NCBI GenBank assembly: GCA_017479035.1
Contig: JAFVCR010000153.1
Location: 1 to 19,616 of the forward strand
Reading direction: 5' to 3'
DNA from: Kiritimatiellia bacterium
GTDB lineage: Bacteria; Verrucomicrobiota; Kiritimatiellia; RFP12; UBA1067
Length of the DNA stretch: 19,616 bases
The position numbers and the translations under genes were made by a program. The notes beneath the pieces are model-generated. The model saw nothing but the letters and a program-made list of their open reading frames with translations. It ran no database searches and was not told where the DNA came from. Shown here piece after piece: positions 7,294 to 14,243 of the stretch. Within the stretch, counting starts at the first letter, position 1; each line of letters starts with the position of its first letter.

Positions 7294-9154
7294 TGTACCA
7301 AGCCTCTAGATGCCTGTTGAATTCCAAGCGCGTAAGGCCGCTCCATTTGCGCACGCGCGCCGTTACATCCTCAAAATGCATCTGCACATTGCGCTTGCGC
7401 CTGAAGATCGCGCACAACGGCCAAAGCAGAATCGATTTGACGAGAGTAGGTGCGAATGCCGGCGAGGCGGTGCGCCCTTTGCGCGACCAGATGCTGCCCC
7501 ACAGCCCTGACGTGCGCACTGCCACTACGCGCACGCCTTCAGGCAGATTCTTGCACACGTTGTATGCCAATTGGCGCGTGCCGATTTCCTCGCGCGGCTC
7601 GGTCCAGATGTGGCCGGATGGATAGAAAATTACGCTTTTGCCGCTAGCGAGAGTTTCCGTGACGATGGAGCACAATCGTCTTGCCGCGCTTGCCCCGGCG
7701 CGTGTGGTCTTGCGGCGCAGATCGGGCACGGCGAGAGCATCGAACGTGCGCAGGACACGCGATGCAATGCTGCCGCGTGCGAGGTATGCTTCATCGGCCA
7801 GCGGCCGTATCTCCACCTGATAAAGTTGCGATGCCACGAGCATTGGATCTACTATGGCGGGGTGGTTCGGCAGGACAAGCCATGCGGTATTTTCGTCCGG
7901 CGCAAGCGCCATGCCCGTACGCGTTACGTTGTAGCGTTGCGCCAAAATCCATTTGCCAACGAACGCCAGCACCTTGCGGTGGCGCAGCGTGAAATAAAAC
8001 GGCGCGGCAAGCATCGCAAGCGCAAGAATCGCAAGGAACGCACGCGGCCCGAACAAGGCATTCGCAAGCGCGTATGTGGCGGAGGCCAGCAGCATGAACA
8101 TGAAAGTCACTTGATTGAAGTATGCAAGCACCGTATTCAAACGCGGCCCTTTCACGCGGCGTTGTATTTCGGCATCGAGCGGCAGTTTGAAGAATCCCAG
8201 ATCGAACGCCAGAATGCCAATCAGCGCGGTAAATACGAAAGGGGATAGCGGCGCAAAAAACAAAATGCCGAGTATCGCCGCCGCCGCAAGAGCGGTTGGG
8301 ATCGTCCATCCTAGAAGAAATACGCGCGCATCCACAAGCCCCGCAAACCAACTGCCAAAAACTATCCCGACCGCAGCAGCGGAAAGTATCGCAGCGGTAT
8401 GGACGGCATCCAGGCCGAGTACCTGCCTGCCGTAAACCACAAGCCCCATTTGCAGCGTGGCCGCGAGCCACCAGAAAACGCCCAGCGTGGTTATCGTTGC
8501 GCCGAGGCCGTTGGTCTTCAATGTCATGCGGCGCGCACGGAGGAAGAAACGCACGGGATTTATCGAATGCAAACGGCATTTAGTCTCTTCCTGAACGCGG
8601 ATTGAAAGTGCGCACGCAAGCCCGGCGGCGGCGTTGCCGAAGAGGATTGCATGATATGTCCACTGCGGTAGACGATCCGCCGCGAGCGATGCGAGAACCG
8701 TTCCTGCAAGCACTCCCGCAAACGCCACCGCCTCCATTCCGCCCATACCGGTGCTTATGCGTTCGCTTCCGCCGATGTCGCGCACAAGCGCATACTTGGC
8801 GGGAGAATACAGCGAGCTTTGCAGCCCCATCAAAAGCACCGCCGCCACGACTGTTGCGGGAGATTCCAAATGAAAGCCGATCGCCGCCACCAGCATTATC
8901 GGCAGCTCCGCAAGTTTCGCCCATACGAGAATGGTGCGTTTCGGCGCGAGCGCGGCAAGCCGATCCGCCAATGGCGAACAGAAAATATACGGCAGTACCA
9001 GCGCGCCTGCCGTGACACCCATGAAAACACCTTGCATACGTTCTCCGGCCACCCATCCAAGCGCCACAAACGCCGCGAGCGACTTAAGGAAATTGTCGTT
9101 CAGCACGCCGAAGAAGTTGGTTGCGAAAAGTCTTGCGAACGAATGCTCTTTCAT
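7286..9154 (-). CDS. LplT-like MFS transporter fused to PlsC-type acyltransferase
   Basis: 622 aa. The ATG at 9154 is chosen because it overlaps the TetR stop in an ATGA and starts MKEHSFARLFATNFFGVLNDN, the usual LplT opening; the 48-residue upstream extension is out-of-frame TetR sequence. Residues ~1-400 are a 12-segment MFS domain like the lysophospholipid flippase LplT. Residues ~410-622 are a 1-acylglycerophosphate-type acyltransferase with NHPAIVD at 430-436 (His and Asp catalytic) and FYPSG at 510-514 in place of FPEGT. The known tripartite Aas proteins add a C-terminal AMP-binding acyl-ACP ligase; here the protein stops after PlsC. Expected role: import lysophospholipid across the inner membrane and re-acylate it. 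The acyl donor would come from another enzyme. In an operon with a TetR regulator and a secreted hydrolase. Confidence 0.88.
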   Translation of the reverse strand: MKEHSFARLFATNFFGVLNDNFLKSLAAFVALGWVAGERMQGVFMGVTAGALVLPYIFCSPLADRLAALAPKRTILVWAKLAELPIMLVAAIGFHLESPATVVAAVLLMGLQSSLYSPAKYALVRDIGGSERISTGMGGMEAVAFAGVLAGTVLASLAADRLPQWTYHAILFGNAAAGLACALSIRVQEETKCRLHSINPVRFFLRARRMTLKTNGLGATITTLGVFWWLAATLQMGLVVYGRQVLGLDAVHTAAILSAAAVGIVFGSWFAGLVDARVFLLGWTIPTALAAAAILGILFFAPLSPFVFTALIGILAFDLGFFKLPLDAEIQRRVKGPRLNTVLAYFNQVTFMFMLLASATYALANALFGPRAFLAILALAMLAAPFYFTLRHRKVLAFVGKWILAQRYNVTRTGMALAPDENTAWLVLPNHPAIVDPMLVASQLYQVEIRPLADEAYLARGSIASRVLRTFDALAVPDLRRKTTRAGASAARRLCSIVTETLASGKSVIFYPSGHIWTEPREEIGTRQLAYNVCKNLPEGVRVVAVRTSGLWGSIWSRKGRTASPAFAPTLVKSILLWPLCAIFRRKRNVQMHFEDVTARVRKWSGLTRLEFNRHLEAWYNE

Positions 9155-9786
9155 GATGCATACCCCGCTCGTGCAAATATGCCTGCGCAGATGTGTTCTT
9201 TGATTTTGCAGGCCCATTTCTTCCCGGCCATTCCTGCGGGACGGAACGACCGGAGCCAGAATCCGTCCGCAAGAGCGTATATGCAAATCTGCGCCCACAC
9301 GGCACTTGCGAGAAGGTCTATCGCATCTCCGGAAAGATCACTCATCGCAAGCAGTTCGCGCAGGGAGTCGTATACAGGTTTGCCGAACGAGGTTTTCAAT
9401 TCTCCCGCCCAGCGCGACGGATGCGTCACCTCATGGCGGAAGAGACTTGCGCACAGTCGCTGGGCGCGCTTGCGGGATGTGGCCATGTAGAGGAAATCGT
9501 CCACCCAGAGTTCCACAGCCGCTTTCCATGATCTAGCATCCGTCACAGTTGCGGCGAGGCCGACCATCGGTTTTGCGAGATCGCCGAAAAGCCTGCGCGC
9601 TATAGTCATGTAGAGTTCTTCTTTGGAGCCGAAATACCTTATTGCCAGTGCCGCATTTGCACCCGCCCGTTTTGCGATGGCGCGTACGGACGTGCCCTGG
9701 TATCCGTTCTCGGCAAACTCCTCTTCGGCCGCCGCCACTATCGCGGCGCGGGTTCTTTCTCCGTCGGATCTTGCTTTCACGTGCAT
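9151..9786 (-). CDS. TetR/AcrR-family regulator
   Basis: 211 aa. The N-terminal DNA-binding domain reads RAAIVAAAEEEFAENGY then TSVRAIAKRAG (helix-turn-helix near 31-57) ending YFGSKEELY, diagnostic of TetR. The C-terminal all-helical domain, with an aromatic tail, resembles the TetR subgroup that includes CecR/YbiH, but the ligand cannot be told. Start at 9786: GGAAAGGG lies just upstream. It is the first gene of the operon with LplT-PlsC (ATGA overlap) and the hydrolase. A palindrome with 8-bp arms lies across the promoter -10, so it most likely represses its own operon and is relieved by a lipid, fatty-acid or membrane-active ligand (inference from the neighbours). Confidence 0.92.
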   Translation of the reverse strand: MHVKARSDGERTRAAIVAAAEEEFAENGYQGTSVRAIAKRAGANAALAIRYFGSKEELYMTIARRLFGDLAKPMVGLAATVTDARSWKAAVELWVDDFLYMATSRKRAQRLCASLFRHEVTHPSRWAGELKTSFGKPVYDSLRELLAMSDLSGDAIDLLASAVWAQICIYALADGFWLRSFRPAGMAGKKWACKIKEHICAGIFARAGYAS

Positions 9787-9803
9787 CGCCCTTTCCTTTG
9801 TAA

Positions 9804-9847
9804 AGTAAACACCTGTTTACTCTATCATGTCCGGGCGGATTTGTCAA
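9804..9847 (-). promoter_or_regulatory. TetR operon promoter with overlapping operator
   Basis: On the minus strand TTGACA (9847-9842), a 17-bp spacer, then TAGAGT (9824-9819) preceded by TGA. The palindrome AGTAAACA-CC-TGTTTACT (9804-9821, 8-bp perfect arms) overlaps the -10 and the start site. A bound repressor there would block polymerase. The reading frame of the TetR gene starts 18 nt further down. Confidence 0.75.
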
Positions 9848-9907
9848 GCGTGCAAAAAAGAAACAGCGCGCAGGCACGGCGGAAAGGCTTTGGGTGGGAT
9901 TGCACCG

Positions 9908-10333
9908 CTACTCGCAGCAAGCGGCGGAGCATCGCGGGCAAAGGCCGGAATACGTCAATTGGACGTCGGCAAGGGTCCATCCGCCGCAGGCCGGCGCACG
10001 GGCGGGGAAAGCCGATGGAAGGGGAGCGTCCGCAAGCATACCGCATTTGCGGCAGAAGAGATGCGCATGGGGGAATGTTTTTGCATCGAAGCGCATTTCG
10101 TTTTCGCCGGTGAAGACTTCTCGCGCGAGATTCTTTTTGCAGAAGAGCGAAAGCGTGGAATATACGGTCGTGCGCGAGAGCGTAGTGAGCGCGGGGGAAA
10201 GATCGCGGTAGACATCCTCGGCGCGGGGATGGTCGCAACGCGCTGCAAGATTTGCATATACGGCAATGCGCGAGCGCGACGGCCTTATGCCGTGCCCGGC
10301 GAGAATTTCGTGGATGTCCGCTGAAGATGGCAT
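9908..10333 (-). CDS. perR: PerR-type Fur-family regulator
   Basis: 141 aa from the ATG at 10333; an ATG at 10351 would add 6 residues but lies inside the rubrerythrin stem-loop. Neither has a good Shine-Dalgarno. Winged-helix domain: ILAGHGIRPSRSRIAVYANL, DHPRAEDVY, and recognition helix LSRTTVYSTLSLF. The dimerisation domain has two CxxC pairs for structural zinc (Cys94/97, Cys132/135). Aligned by eye to Bacillus PerR, the regulatory metal ligands appear as His35, Asp83, His89, His91 and Asp102. Asp at position 83 is the PerR choice and points to peroxide sensing rather than iron or zinc uptake control. It lies directly downstream of rubrerythrin, a classic PerR target, in the same direction. 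Confidence 0.88.
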   Translation of the reverse strand: MPSSADIHEILAGHGIRPSRSRIAVYANLAARCDHPRAEDVYRDLSPALTTLSRTTVYSTLSLFCKKNLAREVFTGENEMRFDAKTFPHAHLFCRKCGMLADAPLPSAFPARAPACGGWTLADVQLTYSGLCPRCSAACCE

Positions 10334-10346
10334 CGGTATGAAGCGA

Positions 10347-10378
10347 ACCATCCGGCGCTGATTTATGCGCCGGATGGT
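10347..10378 (-). terminator. Stem-loop between rubrerythrin and perR
   Basis: A perfect 12-bp GC-rich stem (10347-10358/10367-10378) with an 8-nt loop, 12 nt past the rubrerythrin stop on the minus strand. No T-tract follows. No separate perR promoter is visible, so it may be a partial terminator or processing site that lowers perR relative to rubrerythrin. Confidence 0.6.
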
Positions 10379-10389
10379 CTGCCGCCTTG

Positions 10390-10938
10390 TTACTTGGCAA
10401 AGTAACGCTTGTAGAGGCCGCGGAATCCTGCGCCGTGGCGTGCTTCGTCCTTGGCCATTTCGTGGACGGTGTCGTGAACGGCATCGTAGCCGAGTTCCTT
10501 GGCGAGTTTTGCCAAGTCGAGCTTGCCCGCACATGCGCCCGCTTCCGCATCGGCGCGCATTTTGACGTTGGTCTTGGTGCAGGGAACGAGAACGTTGCCG
10601 AGCAGTTCCGCGAAACGGCTTGCGTGGTCGGCCTCTTCAAACGCATAGCGCTTGAACGCTTCAGCGATTTCAGGATAGCCTTCGCGGTCGGCCTGGCGGG
10701 ACATTGCAAGATACATGCCGACCTCGCTGCATTCGCCGTCGAAATTCATCTTGAGCCCTTCGATGACGCGGGGATCGAGCCCTTTCGCGCTGCCGACAAT
10801 GTGCTCGCATGCAAAGGGCGCATCGGCACCTTCGTCCGCCTTGTTGAACTTGGCGGCCGGCGCACGGCACTGGGGGCAGTTCGCGGGCGGAGTGTCGCCC
10901 TCATGCACATAACCGCAAATGGAGCAAATCCATTTCAT
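10390..10938 (-). CDS. Rubrerythrin with N-terminal rubredoxin domain
   Basis: 182 aa. Non-haem di-iron peroxidase that reduces hydrogen peroxide in anaerobes and microaerophiles. The rubredoxin-like Fe site comes first (Cys5, Cys8, Cys21, Cys24 in CSICG and CPQC), giving the reverse-rubrerythrin order rather than the classic C-terminal rubredoxin. The ferritin-like di-iron bundle follows: Glu69/Glu72 in DGECSEVGMYL, Glu101/Glu102 and His105 in EEADHA, and Glu160, Glu165 and His168 in EMAKDEARHG. AAGGAG sits 7-8 nt before the ATG. A PerR-box-like palindrome lies at its promoter and a PerR-type gene follows, so peroxide induction is likely. Its presence suggests an anaerobic lifestyle. Confidence 0.93.
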   Translation of the reverse strand: MKWICSICGYVHEGDTPPANCPQCRAPAAKFNKADEGADAPFACEHIVGSAKGLDPRVIEGLKMNFDGECSEVGMYLAMSRQADREGYPEIAEAFKRYAFEEADHASRFAELLGNVLVPCTKTNVKMRADAEAGACAGKLDLAKLAKELGYDAVHDTVHEMAKDEARHGAGFRGLYKRYFAK

Positions 10939-10985
10939 TTCAATTCTCCTTCTTTCTTTTGTTTTCTCGCTGCAATGACCATTTC

Positions 10986-11032
10986 TGTAATCATTACAAT
11001 TACATTATACAAAAAACTCTTTGGTTCTGCAA
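10986..11032 (-). promoter_or_regulatory. Rubrerythrin promoter with PerR/Fur-box-like palindrome
   Basis: Minus strand: TTGCAG (11032-11027), a 17-bp spacer, then TATAAT (11009-11004). TGTAAT-C-ATTACA (10986-10998) is a perfect 6-1-6 inverted repeat, close to the PerR box 7-1-7 pattern, and covers the expected start site near 10997. This is where a PerR-type repressor would act. Confidence 0.75.
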
Positions 11033-11108
11033 GCGGAATTTGCGGGAAAATAGCGTTTTGCGGCACGGCATCGGCGGAAACAGTGGGGGATTGCCGCCGC
11101 TAAAGTGC

Positions 11109-11311
11109 TATAATTGCAAATTTGGCCGCATTGATGCCGTTTTTTAGCCGCCTGGATGCGTTAAAGAGGCTGGCAAGACCCAAAATCGCGTCCGCAGGGA
11201 TACGAAAACGTCTCCCGGGGGTCTCGTGCGTGAGAGACCCCTTGGGGACGTTCGAGCCTCGGGGGTCTCTCATTATTGAGACCTCCTGGCGGCGTTTTTA
11301 AGACCAGCCTC
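11109..11311 (+). ncRNA. Candidate structured small RNA
   Basis: An extended -10 (TGC then TATAAT, 11109-11114) would start a transcript near 11121, and TTTTT at 11295-11299 could end it, giving ~180 nt. Between them are a hairpin with 17 bp in three blocks (11207-11252: AACGTC/GACGTT, CCC/GGG, GGGGTCTC/GAGACCCC) and a 9-bp hairpin (11261-11286). GCCGCC (11147-11152) pairs with GGCGGC (11288-11293). GAGGCT (11166-11171) can pair with AGCCTC (11255-11260) or, extended to 8 bp, with CCAGCCTC (11304-11311). Size and the order closing stem, side hairpin on the 3' strand and long terminal hairpin recall 6S RNA, but no diagnostic sequence was recognised. A leader for pyrH is less likely because pyrH has its own promoter. 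Confidence 0.5.
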
Positions 11312-11395
11312 CGATATTTCAAGGACTCCCCTACAAAAAATCTTGAGAAACCGGGGATTATTGAAAATTCCCACCCGGCAACGTGAAATTTTCGC

Positions 11396-11424
11396 TTGCA
11401 TTTGAATATAGAATAATTTATAAT
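11396..11424 (+). promoter_or_regulatory. pyrH promoter
   Basis: TTGCAT (11396-11401), a 17-bp spacer, then a perfect TATAAT (11419-11424). The expected start is 11431, six bases after the -10, which is the G of the chosen GTG start codon. The mRNA is therefore probably leaderless. Confidence 0.75.
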
Positions 11425-11430
11425 AGTGAC

Positions 11431-12153
11431 GTGAATGTCGATAGTCTAAAATACCGGCGCATTCTCCTGAAGCTTTCGGGGGAGGTGCTAAAGAACGTCT
11501 CCACAGGGGAATGTATTGACGCTACGCACCTGCGTTTCATGGCGGAGCGTATAAAAAAGGTTCACGATGCCGGCGTGGAAATAGGTATCGTTCTCGGCGG
11601 CGGCAACATATTCCGGGGGTTGACCGGCGCGGCGAAAGGGGTCAACCGCGTAACCGGCGATTCGATGGGTATGCTTGCCACTATAATAAACGCTCTTGCG
11701 ATGAGTGCCGAACTTGAAAGCATTGGCGTGCCTACACGCGTAATGACCGCGATCGACATGCCTCGCTTGGCGGAACCGTTCATACAGCGGCGGGCGTTGC
11801 GCCATCTAGAGAAGGGGAGAGTGTGCATATTCGCGGGAGGGACAGGCAATCCGTATTTCTCCACGGATTCCGCCGCTGCTCTTCGAGCCAGCGAAATCGG
11901 CGCGGATGCATTGCTCAAGGCTACGAAAGTCGACGGTATATATACCGCCGATCCAAAGAAAGACCCCACTGCGACACGCTATGATGCTTTGAAGTACGAA
12001 ACCGCGCTGGAGAAGCGCCTCAAGGTGATGGATTCGGCGGCATTCGCGCTTTGCATGGACAACGCCATCCCCATAGTGGTGTTCGATTTCTTCGACGGCG
12101 ACGCGCTTGAACGAGTGGTGAAAGGCGAAGCGGTAGGGACGCTTGTAAATTGA
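11431..12153 (+). CDS. pyrH: UMP kinase
   Basis: 240 aa, the normal length. Phosphorylates UMP to UDP with ATP; hexameric, cytoplasmic. Amino-acid-kinase motifs in order: RRILLKLSGEVL near the start, GIVLGGGNIFRG, DSMGMLATIINALAM, FAGGTGNPYFSTDSAAALRA, DALLKATKVDGIYTADP and MDSAAFALCMDNAIPIVVF. GTG at 11431 is chosen since it gives the family N-terminus. The longer frame from GTG at 11383 starts upstream of a strong promoter and adds an unrelated AT-rich extension. No Shine-Dalgarno precedes 11431, in line with leaderless translation. frr follows after 24 nt, the usual bacterial pyrH-frr pair; rpsB and tsf are not adjacent. Confidence 0.95.
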   Translation: MNVDSLKYRRILLKLSGEVLKNVSTGECIDATHLRFMAERIKKVHDAGVEIGIVLGGGNIFRGLTGAAKGVNRVTGDSMGMLATIINALAMSAELESIGVPTRVMTAIDMPRLAEPFIQRRALRHLEKGRVCIFAGGTGNPYFSTDSAAALRASEIGADALLKATKVDGIYTADPKKDPTATRYDALKYETALEKRLKVMDSAAFALCMDNAIPIVVFDFFDGDALERVVKGEAVGTLVN

Positions 12154-12177
12154 AAATTTAGATTTCAGGAGAGAAAC

Positions 12178-12741
12178 ATGGAAACTGTAAACGATGTTCT
12201 GAAAGATACCGAAGCGAAGATCCAGAAGAGTTTTGACGCTCTCAAGGCGCAATTCGCGGGCTTGCGCACGGGCAAGGCCTCACCTGCGCTGGTGGACGGC
12301 ATAAAAGTGAACTACTACGGCGCACCCACGCCTGTGAAAAACCTCGGCACCATTTCCACGCCAGAGCCGAGGCAGATCAAGATCACGCCGTTCGATCCTT
12401 CGGTGCTGGGCGAGATAAACAAAGCGATTCTCGCGGCGAATCTTGGCGTGACCCCGCAGACGGACGGCAAAGTGCTGCGCATCACGATCCCCGAACTCAA
12501 CGAACAGCGGCGCAAAGAAATAGTGAAGGTGGCCAAGAAACAGGCTGAAGACCAGAAAGTTGCCATGCGCAACGTCCGCAGAGACGGCAACGATGCCATC
12601 AAGAAACTCGAGAAAGACAAGAAAATTTCCGAGGACGAGCGCGACCAAGGGCTTGAGAAGATACAAAAGGCCACAGATGCCGGCATCGCCAAAATCGATG
12701 CGGAACTCAAGGCGAAGGAAGCCGAAATAATGGCCGTGTGA
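12178..12741 (+). CDS. frr: Ribosome recycling factor
   Basis: 187 aa. Splits the post-termination ribosome with EF-G. AGGAGAG precedes the ATG. Family features: DTEAKIQKSFDALK then the FAGLRTGKASPALVDGI block, VNYYGAPTPVKNLGTIS, PEPRQIKITPFDPS, IPELNEQRRKEIVKVAKKQAE and RNVRRDGNDAIKKLEKDK. These give the L-shaped molecule of a three-helix bundle plus small beta domain. Co-transcribed with pyrH. Full length, no oddities. Confidence 0.97.
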   Translation: METVNDVLKDTEAKIQKSFDALKAQFAGLRTGKASPALVDGIKVNYYGAPTPVKNLGTISTPEPRQIKITPFDPSVLGEINKAILAANLGVTPQTDGKVLRITIPELNEQRRKEIVKVAKKQAEDQKVAMRNVRRDGNDAIKKLEKDKKISEDERDQGLEKIQKATDAGIAKIDAELKAKEAEIMAV

Positions 12742-12760
12742 GGCAAACGGGAATGCAGCA

Positions 12761-12786
12761 CGCGGGATTTATTGCACGAATCCGCG
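12761..12786 (+). terminator. Possible stem-loop after frr
   Basis: CGCGGGATT (12761-12769) pairs with AATCCGCG (12779-12786) with one bulged G and a 9-nt loop. No T-tract follows, so it could be a weak terminator or processing point separating pyrH-frr from the next genes. No clear promoter is visible before 12827. Confidence 0.3.
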
Positions 12787-12826
12787 CCGCTCGTTTCTGG
12801 TTCTGAATTTGCAAAAGGAGAAGGTT

Positions 12827-14218
12827 ATGGCAGACGATGTTGAAATGACACCCATTGCGCCGGAAGAATCCGCCGCCGTTCCGCCGAAGGTGGATGTGGA
12901 CAAGTCGGCCTCGGAGGCCGCGCCTACGCCTACCGCCTCCGCGTCTGCGCCAGGTGCGGTGAAGACTCCCACCCTTGGCGGCATCAAGAAGCCGGCTCTC
13001 GGCGGCGGGCTAAAGCCAGGGCTCAAACTGCCTCCAAAGCCGGGCGTGCCGGCGGGGCTAAAACTTCCGCCAAAGCCTACGTTGGGCGGATTGAAGCCCG
13101 GGCTCAAACTCCCGCCCAAGCCGGGTACGCTTTCGATGAAAAAACCTGCAGGGGCGGCAGTGCCACCTGCGGCACCCGCAGCACCTGTAGCGGATGCTAC
13201 ACCTGCAGAAGCAGCACCAGCTCCCGCTGCCGCCGCGCCAAAGCCTACACTGGGCGGGTTGAAGCCGGGGCTGAAACTGCCGCCCAAGCCTGGAACGCTT
13301 GCTCTCAAGCGTCCGGCTGCGACACCGGCGGCACCTGTTGCTGAAGCAAAACCTGCAGAAGTTAAAAAACCAATAGTGCTGAAGAAACCTGTAGTGCCGG
13401 CACCTCCTCCTGCTGCCACGCCAGAGACCGCAGAGGTTGCACACGCAGCACCCGCCACGCCGTCTGCTGCGGCGGTTGACGCGGCAACACAGGCATTAAA
13501 AAAGGCTACACAGAATCTAAAGGCCGTAACGGGGCCGATACCCGTGCAGGCGATATTGAAGAAGACCGGTATCGTGGCAGAGGGTATCCTCACCCCGCAG
13601 CAGGCGCAGGCGGCAAAGTCCAAGACAAGCCGCATATCGCTGGATCGCGCAGTGGGCGTGGCTCCTGTGTTGGAGCCGCAGCCGCCGGCGGGTGGCGCAC
13701 CGCTGAAGACGATACGCTTGAAACGTCCCGAAGGATTGAAATCTCCTGCGGCCACGCCGGGGGCTGCTCCTGCGGCGGCTGCACCAATCGCACCGGCTCT
13801 GCCTCCTGCCGACACCACCGTGACGCAGAGGAAGACGCTGAAGTTGCAGCGGCCGGGCGCACCGCTCAACAAGAAACCCACTTTGGGGCTTAAAAAGCCA
13901 ACTGCGGTTCCTGCGGCGGCACCTGCCGTGGCGGATGGGGACAATCTTGCGCCGGTTGCGGACATTGCAGATATTCCCGATATTCCGGCGGCAACCCCTA
14001 GCGCAACTCCCGGTGCGAAAGCCTCCTCCGGCATTCCGGCGGCAGTTGCGATAGCCTCGATAATCACTTCCATTGCGGCGATACTGCTTGTGGGCATCAC
14101 AGTGTGGCTTTTGAGTGCGGAGGTTGCGGGAACAGACAACCCGAACAATTTTGGCAACACGGCGGAGCGCAATGGCGTGCGTTCCTCGCTGCCGGAGCCT
14201 TCGCCAGTTGCAAAATGA
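12827..14218 (+). CDS. Pro/Ala/Lys-rich repeat protein with C-terminal membrane anchor
   Basis: 463 aa, not recognised as a known family. The ATG at 12827 follows AAGGAG; the TTG at 12809 would overlap that site. After an acidic start comes a long low-complexity region. GLKPGLKLPPKPG occurs three times (61-73, 88-100, 145-157), with a shorter GLKLPPKP at 77-84, separated by Ala/Pro stretches. Further TLKLQRPGAPLNKKP-like segments lie near 345. One hydrophobic segment (about 405-429, AAVAIASIITSIAAILLVG...) leaves a 34-residue tail. There is no signal peptide, so the long basic region should face the cytoplasm and the tail the periplasm (inference). Pro/Lys-rich rods like this span or scaffold in TolA/TonB-type proteins, but no such C-terminal domain is present. 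It lies 25 nt before an ABC exporter and may be its partner. Confidence 0.8.
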   Translation: MADDVEMTPIAPEESAAVPPKVDVDKSASEAAPTPTASASAPGAVKTPTLGGIKKPALGGGLKPGLKLPPKPGVPAGLKLPPKPTLGGLKPGLKLPPKPGTLSMKKPAGAAVPPAAPAAPVADATPAEAAPAPAAAAPKPTLGGLKPGLKLPPKPGTLALKRPAATPAAPVAEAKPAEVKKPIVLKKPVVPAPPPAATPETAEVAHAAPATPSAAAVDAATQALKKATQNLKAVTGPIPVQAILKKTGIVAEGILTPQQAQAAKSKTSRISLDRAVGVAPVLEPQPPAGGAPLKTIRLKRPEGLKSPAATPGAAPAAAAPIAPALPPADTTVTQRKTLKLQRPGAPLNKKPTLGLKKPTAVPAAAPAVADGDNLAPVADIADIPDIPAATPSATPGAKASSGIPAAVAIASIITSIAAILLVGITVWLLSAEVAGTDNPNNFGNTAERNGVRSSLPEPSPVAK

Positions 14219-14243
14219 CATATGTCTACAGGGATGGCGAGCC

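Noticed and set aside
9825..10709. 294-codon open frame on the minus strand across perR and rubrerythrin
   Set aside because: It overlaps two recognised genes in another frame and has no family features.
11383..11430. Upstream GTG start for pyrH
   Set aside because: It lies before the -35 of a strong promoter and adds a 16-residue extension absent from UMP kinases.
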